DNA of 64,000 bases, taken from positions 744,001 through 808,000 of the forward strand of contig BCJJ01000007.1 in the NCBI GenBank assembly GCA_039545355.1. The letters are read 5' to 3'. The position numbers and the translations under genes were made by a program. Shown in pieces: positions 61,957 through 64,000 of the stretch. Positions within the stretch are counted from its first letter, which is position 1; every line of letters starts with the position of its first letter. The stretch comes from Trichosporon coremiiforme. Lineage: Eukaryota > Basidiomycota > Tremellomycetes > Trichosporonales > Trichosporonaceae. The notes beneath the pieces are model-generated. The model saw only the letters and a program-made list of their open reading frames with translations. It ran no database searches and was not told where the DNA came from.

Positions 61957-62669
61957 ACTCCTCGCGGCTCTTTCGTAGTTGCTAGGGTGTATCAGGGTTA
62001 CGACATGCATTTGGCCCGTCTAGGACTGGTCTGTACATATTAAGAGCAGCCTGTGCACCGTTACTCATGTCCAGTGCATGCTTGTGTAATGGAAACTTGC
62101 AGTCAAAGATCTGACCTTGCTGTCTGACCGTTAAGATATCAGGGTTGGTCGGTGTAGACCTCCTCTCCCACTATGGCCCCTACCAGAAGTCAGCCAGTCG
62201 GTCCTCTTTGGAGACAAATGGACCTTAAGTCAACCGTCTCCACTCCTGTCTACTTATGCGTCACCAAGTTTCGCACGCTCATGACTGTCGATGACTACTC
62301 CATGCCCTCGACGACGAACATGAGTGTCAGAGAATCACAGTTAGGGCGTTCACCAGTCAGCGTACAGCTTGCAGTACGCCGTCAAGCAAGTTCATCCAAA
62401 AACGATCGAACTTGGGCTTCGTAGGTCGGAGAGCGCCCTTCGCAGAATCAACCTCTCCCACGCTGGTCTGCGCCCCATCATCTCCTTGCACAAGCTAGCA
62501 AGCTTACACCACACCCTGCTCCCCCTGACTATCTTTGACGGTGTCTGGACGCTGACACCCTGGCTGACCGGTTCTGTTGCTGTCTCACTGTGCTAACTGT
62601 GCTAACCCAAAGTGCATGCGATGGAATGAAGAGATGTGTGTGTGGTGGTGTGGTGGTAATACAGGATGC
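61957..62669. other. Intergenic between convergent RPS7 and the peroxidase gene
   Basis: This is 3' flank of both genes. No exon or repeat is supported. Confidence 0.5.
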
Positions 62670-64000
62670 TTAGTAGGCAACGACGCACTTGCCCTGGATA
62701 CACTGGACGTCTCCGTCGGTAAGGGAGCCGCAGTCGACGCCTCCGGCATCAGAGCAGCCGCCGCAGTGCTCAATGTCCGAAAGGATGTTGACGCAGCGGT
62801 CGTTGCAGTACGCCCATCCAGCGCCGGCGGGACAGGGGCTGGCGGGAGCGGTCTTCTTGGCGGCGGCGCGGCGGGCGAGCGCGGCCGAGGGCGTGGGCAC
62901 GGCCGTCGGGATGGTCGCGCCCGCGACACACTTGCTGAGCGTGTTGGTGCGGTACCACACGTCGTCCTTTGTGTCCTTGTGCGTGCTTCCGTCCGCGCGC
63001 GTGAGGAAGGCGCCGAACTTGCTCAGACCAATCGCGTCCATGTCGGGGATGAAGACGTTGTAGATGTTGTACGTCGCGTCGCGGGCGCCGATGTACGCGG
63101 CCGCGAGCGTGTGCTCGCCGCTGCCGCTCTTGTAGCGCACCTCCACCTTGTCGCCCGCGTTGTAAGGCGCAAGCACGGCCATGGAGACGTTGAGGCCGTT
63201 GGCGTTGTTGTTCTCCGCACCGGTGTACTTGCACGTGTACTGGTTGCCAATGTCAACCATGATAGTGTCGTCGACCTGCACGACCTCGGAGCGCGTGCTG
63301 CCGTCGTTCATGCGGACGTTGATCACGATGGAGCTCATGCCAGACTCAGGGGGTACAGTCCTCGTGCCCATGTTGAAGTTGCGGTACTCAATCGGCTTGC
63401 CGATAGACATCTCCTGCACGTCCTTGATGCTGAGGAGCGAGGCGTCGGTGCCGGCCGAGCCGTCACGGTTCGTGTACGTGATGTCGAACGCAGACCACTG
63501 GGCCTTGAGGTTGTACAGACGGGCCGAGCCGGTGAGGAACGAGTAGGCGCCGTTGCGCATCTGGGGCCAGAAGGTGGCCGAGATGGGGAACGGCTCAAGC
63601 GGGCCCTGCAGGCTGACGCTCGACGGGGCGAGGTTGACCATGCGCTCGAGCAGGTTGGCGCACGTGTTGAAGAACTTGTCCTGCGACTCGGCGAAGCCGC
63701 GCATCGTCACGTTGCCGTCGGCGGCAAAGGTACGAGTGTCCGAGGAGACGGCGGGGTTGTTCGGGTCCCACGGCTGGCCGATCGGGTTCACGCGCGTGTC
63801 CTCCATGTGTCCCTTCGCGATGCTGTTGTCGAAGCCGTCGACAGTCGTGTCGAAGTGGTGGTACGGCTGGCTCGTGATGTGGCCGTTGATGTTGGCGTGG
63901 ACGCCGCCGAGGGTGTGGCCACAGGCAACGAGACCGATCATCTCCTCCGTCGTGAAGCCCATGCGCTTGAAGATCTCAATGTGCGACTCGGTCGAGCCCT
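62670..64000 (-). CDS. Heme peroxidase with a C-terminal CPL1-like Cys-rich domain (5' end beyond the window)
   Basis: The frame is open from the right window edge to the stop at 62670, about 443 aa visible; the N-terminal part with the distal His is missing. The proximal heme-ligand region is plain: HIEIFKRMGFTTEEMIGL, then VACGHTLGGVH, whose His binds heme iron in plant/fungal-type peroxidases. About 300 residues of unassigned, beta-rich looking sequence follow. The tail has a Thr/Pro/Ala linker with RRAAAKK, then a Cys-rich module (CNDRCVNILSDIEHCGGC, VDCGSLTDGDVQC, CVVAY) that resembles the CPL1-like domain of Cryptococcus secreted or capsule proteins. It is probably secreted or wall-bound. 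No intron is visible in this part. Substrate is unknown. Confidence 0.82.
   Translation of the reverse strand, partial: GSTESHIEIFKRMGFTTEEMIGLVACGHTLGGVHANINGHITSQPYHHFDTTVDGFDNSIAKGHMEDTRVNPIGQPWDPNNPAVSSDTRTFAADGNVTMRGFAESQDKFFNTCANLLERMVNLAPSSVSLQGPLEPFPISATFWPQMRNGAYSFLTGSARLYNLKAQWSAFDITYTNRDGSAGTDASLLSIKDVQEMSIGKPIEYRNFNMGTRTVPPESGMSSIVINVRMNDGSTRSEVVQVDDTIMVDIGNQYTCKYTGAENNNANGLNVSMAVLAPYNAGDKVEVRYKSGSGEHTLAAAYIGARDATYNIYNVFIPDMDAIGLSKFGAFLTRADGSTHKDTKDDVWYRTNTLSKCVAGATIPTAVPTPSAALARRAAAKKTAPASPCPAGAGWAYCNDRCVNILSDIEHCGGCSDAGGVDCGSLTDGDVQCIQGKCVVAY

Overview
The window is nuclear DNA of a GC-rich basidiomycete yeast, most likely Tremellomycetes and probably order Trichosporonales. The reasons are intron-dense genes (up to six exons), short GT-AG introns with a CTGAC/CTAAC branch point only a few bases from the 3' splice site, strong C/G-ending codon bias, and the gene content: a HOG-pathway MAPKKK, a CPL1-like cysteine-rich tail and Tremellomycete-style transporters. 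There is no sign of bacterial, organellar or plasmid sequence. I built the models by hand from reading frames, splice signals and protein family patterns; exon coordinates are given in each entry.

Layout. 0.2-2.7 kb: an MFS phosphate/glycerophosphodiester-type transporter. 2.7-7.0 kb: a gene desert. 7.0-7.9 kb: an orphan with an N-myristoylation motif. 8.3-22.0 kb: a run of six genes that may form a nitrogen-use neighbourhood: GABA transaminase, two Rid/YjgF paralogs, an amidase-signature hydrolase, a Dal5/Fen2/Liz1-type MFS transporter and a Zn2Cys6 regulator. 22.0-27.2 kb: a second desert. 27.2-30.5 kb: type II NADH dehydrogenase convergent with an Mpv17/Sym1 membrane protein. 32.2-48.8 kb: the housekeeping genes YPT1, CWH43, PAB1 and SSK2. 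50.2-53.5 kb: QCR10 and NDUFAF5 on a shared divergent promoter, then RPL19. 54.3-57.4 kb: two broken genes side by side, one with six frame switches and one with a single frameshift, next to a 28-bp tandem duplication. 57.5-62.0 kb: a GT32 mannosyltransferase-like gene and RPS7. 62.7 kb to the right edge: the 3' part of a heme peroxidase with a CPL1-like tail.

The most striking signal is assembly-level but biological in cause. Isolated Ns occur only inside three conserved genes (PAB1, SSK2, RPL19), and essentially every one falls on a synonymous third codon position. This is the pattern expected when two closely related gene copies, from a hybrid or heterozygous genome, are collapsed into one consensus. 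The 100-N gap inside PAB1 is flanked by an identical 95-bp sequence, so it is an unmerged contig overlap and not missing sequence.
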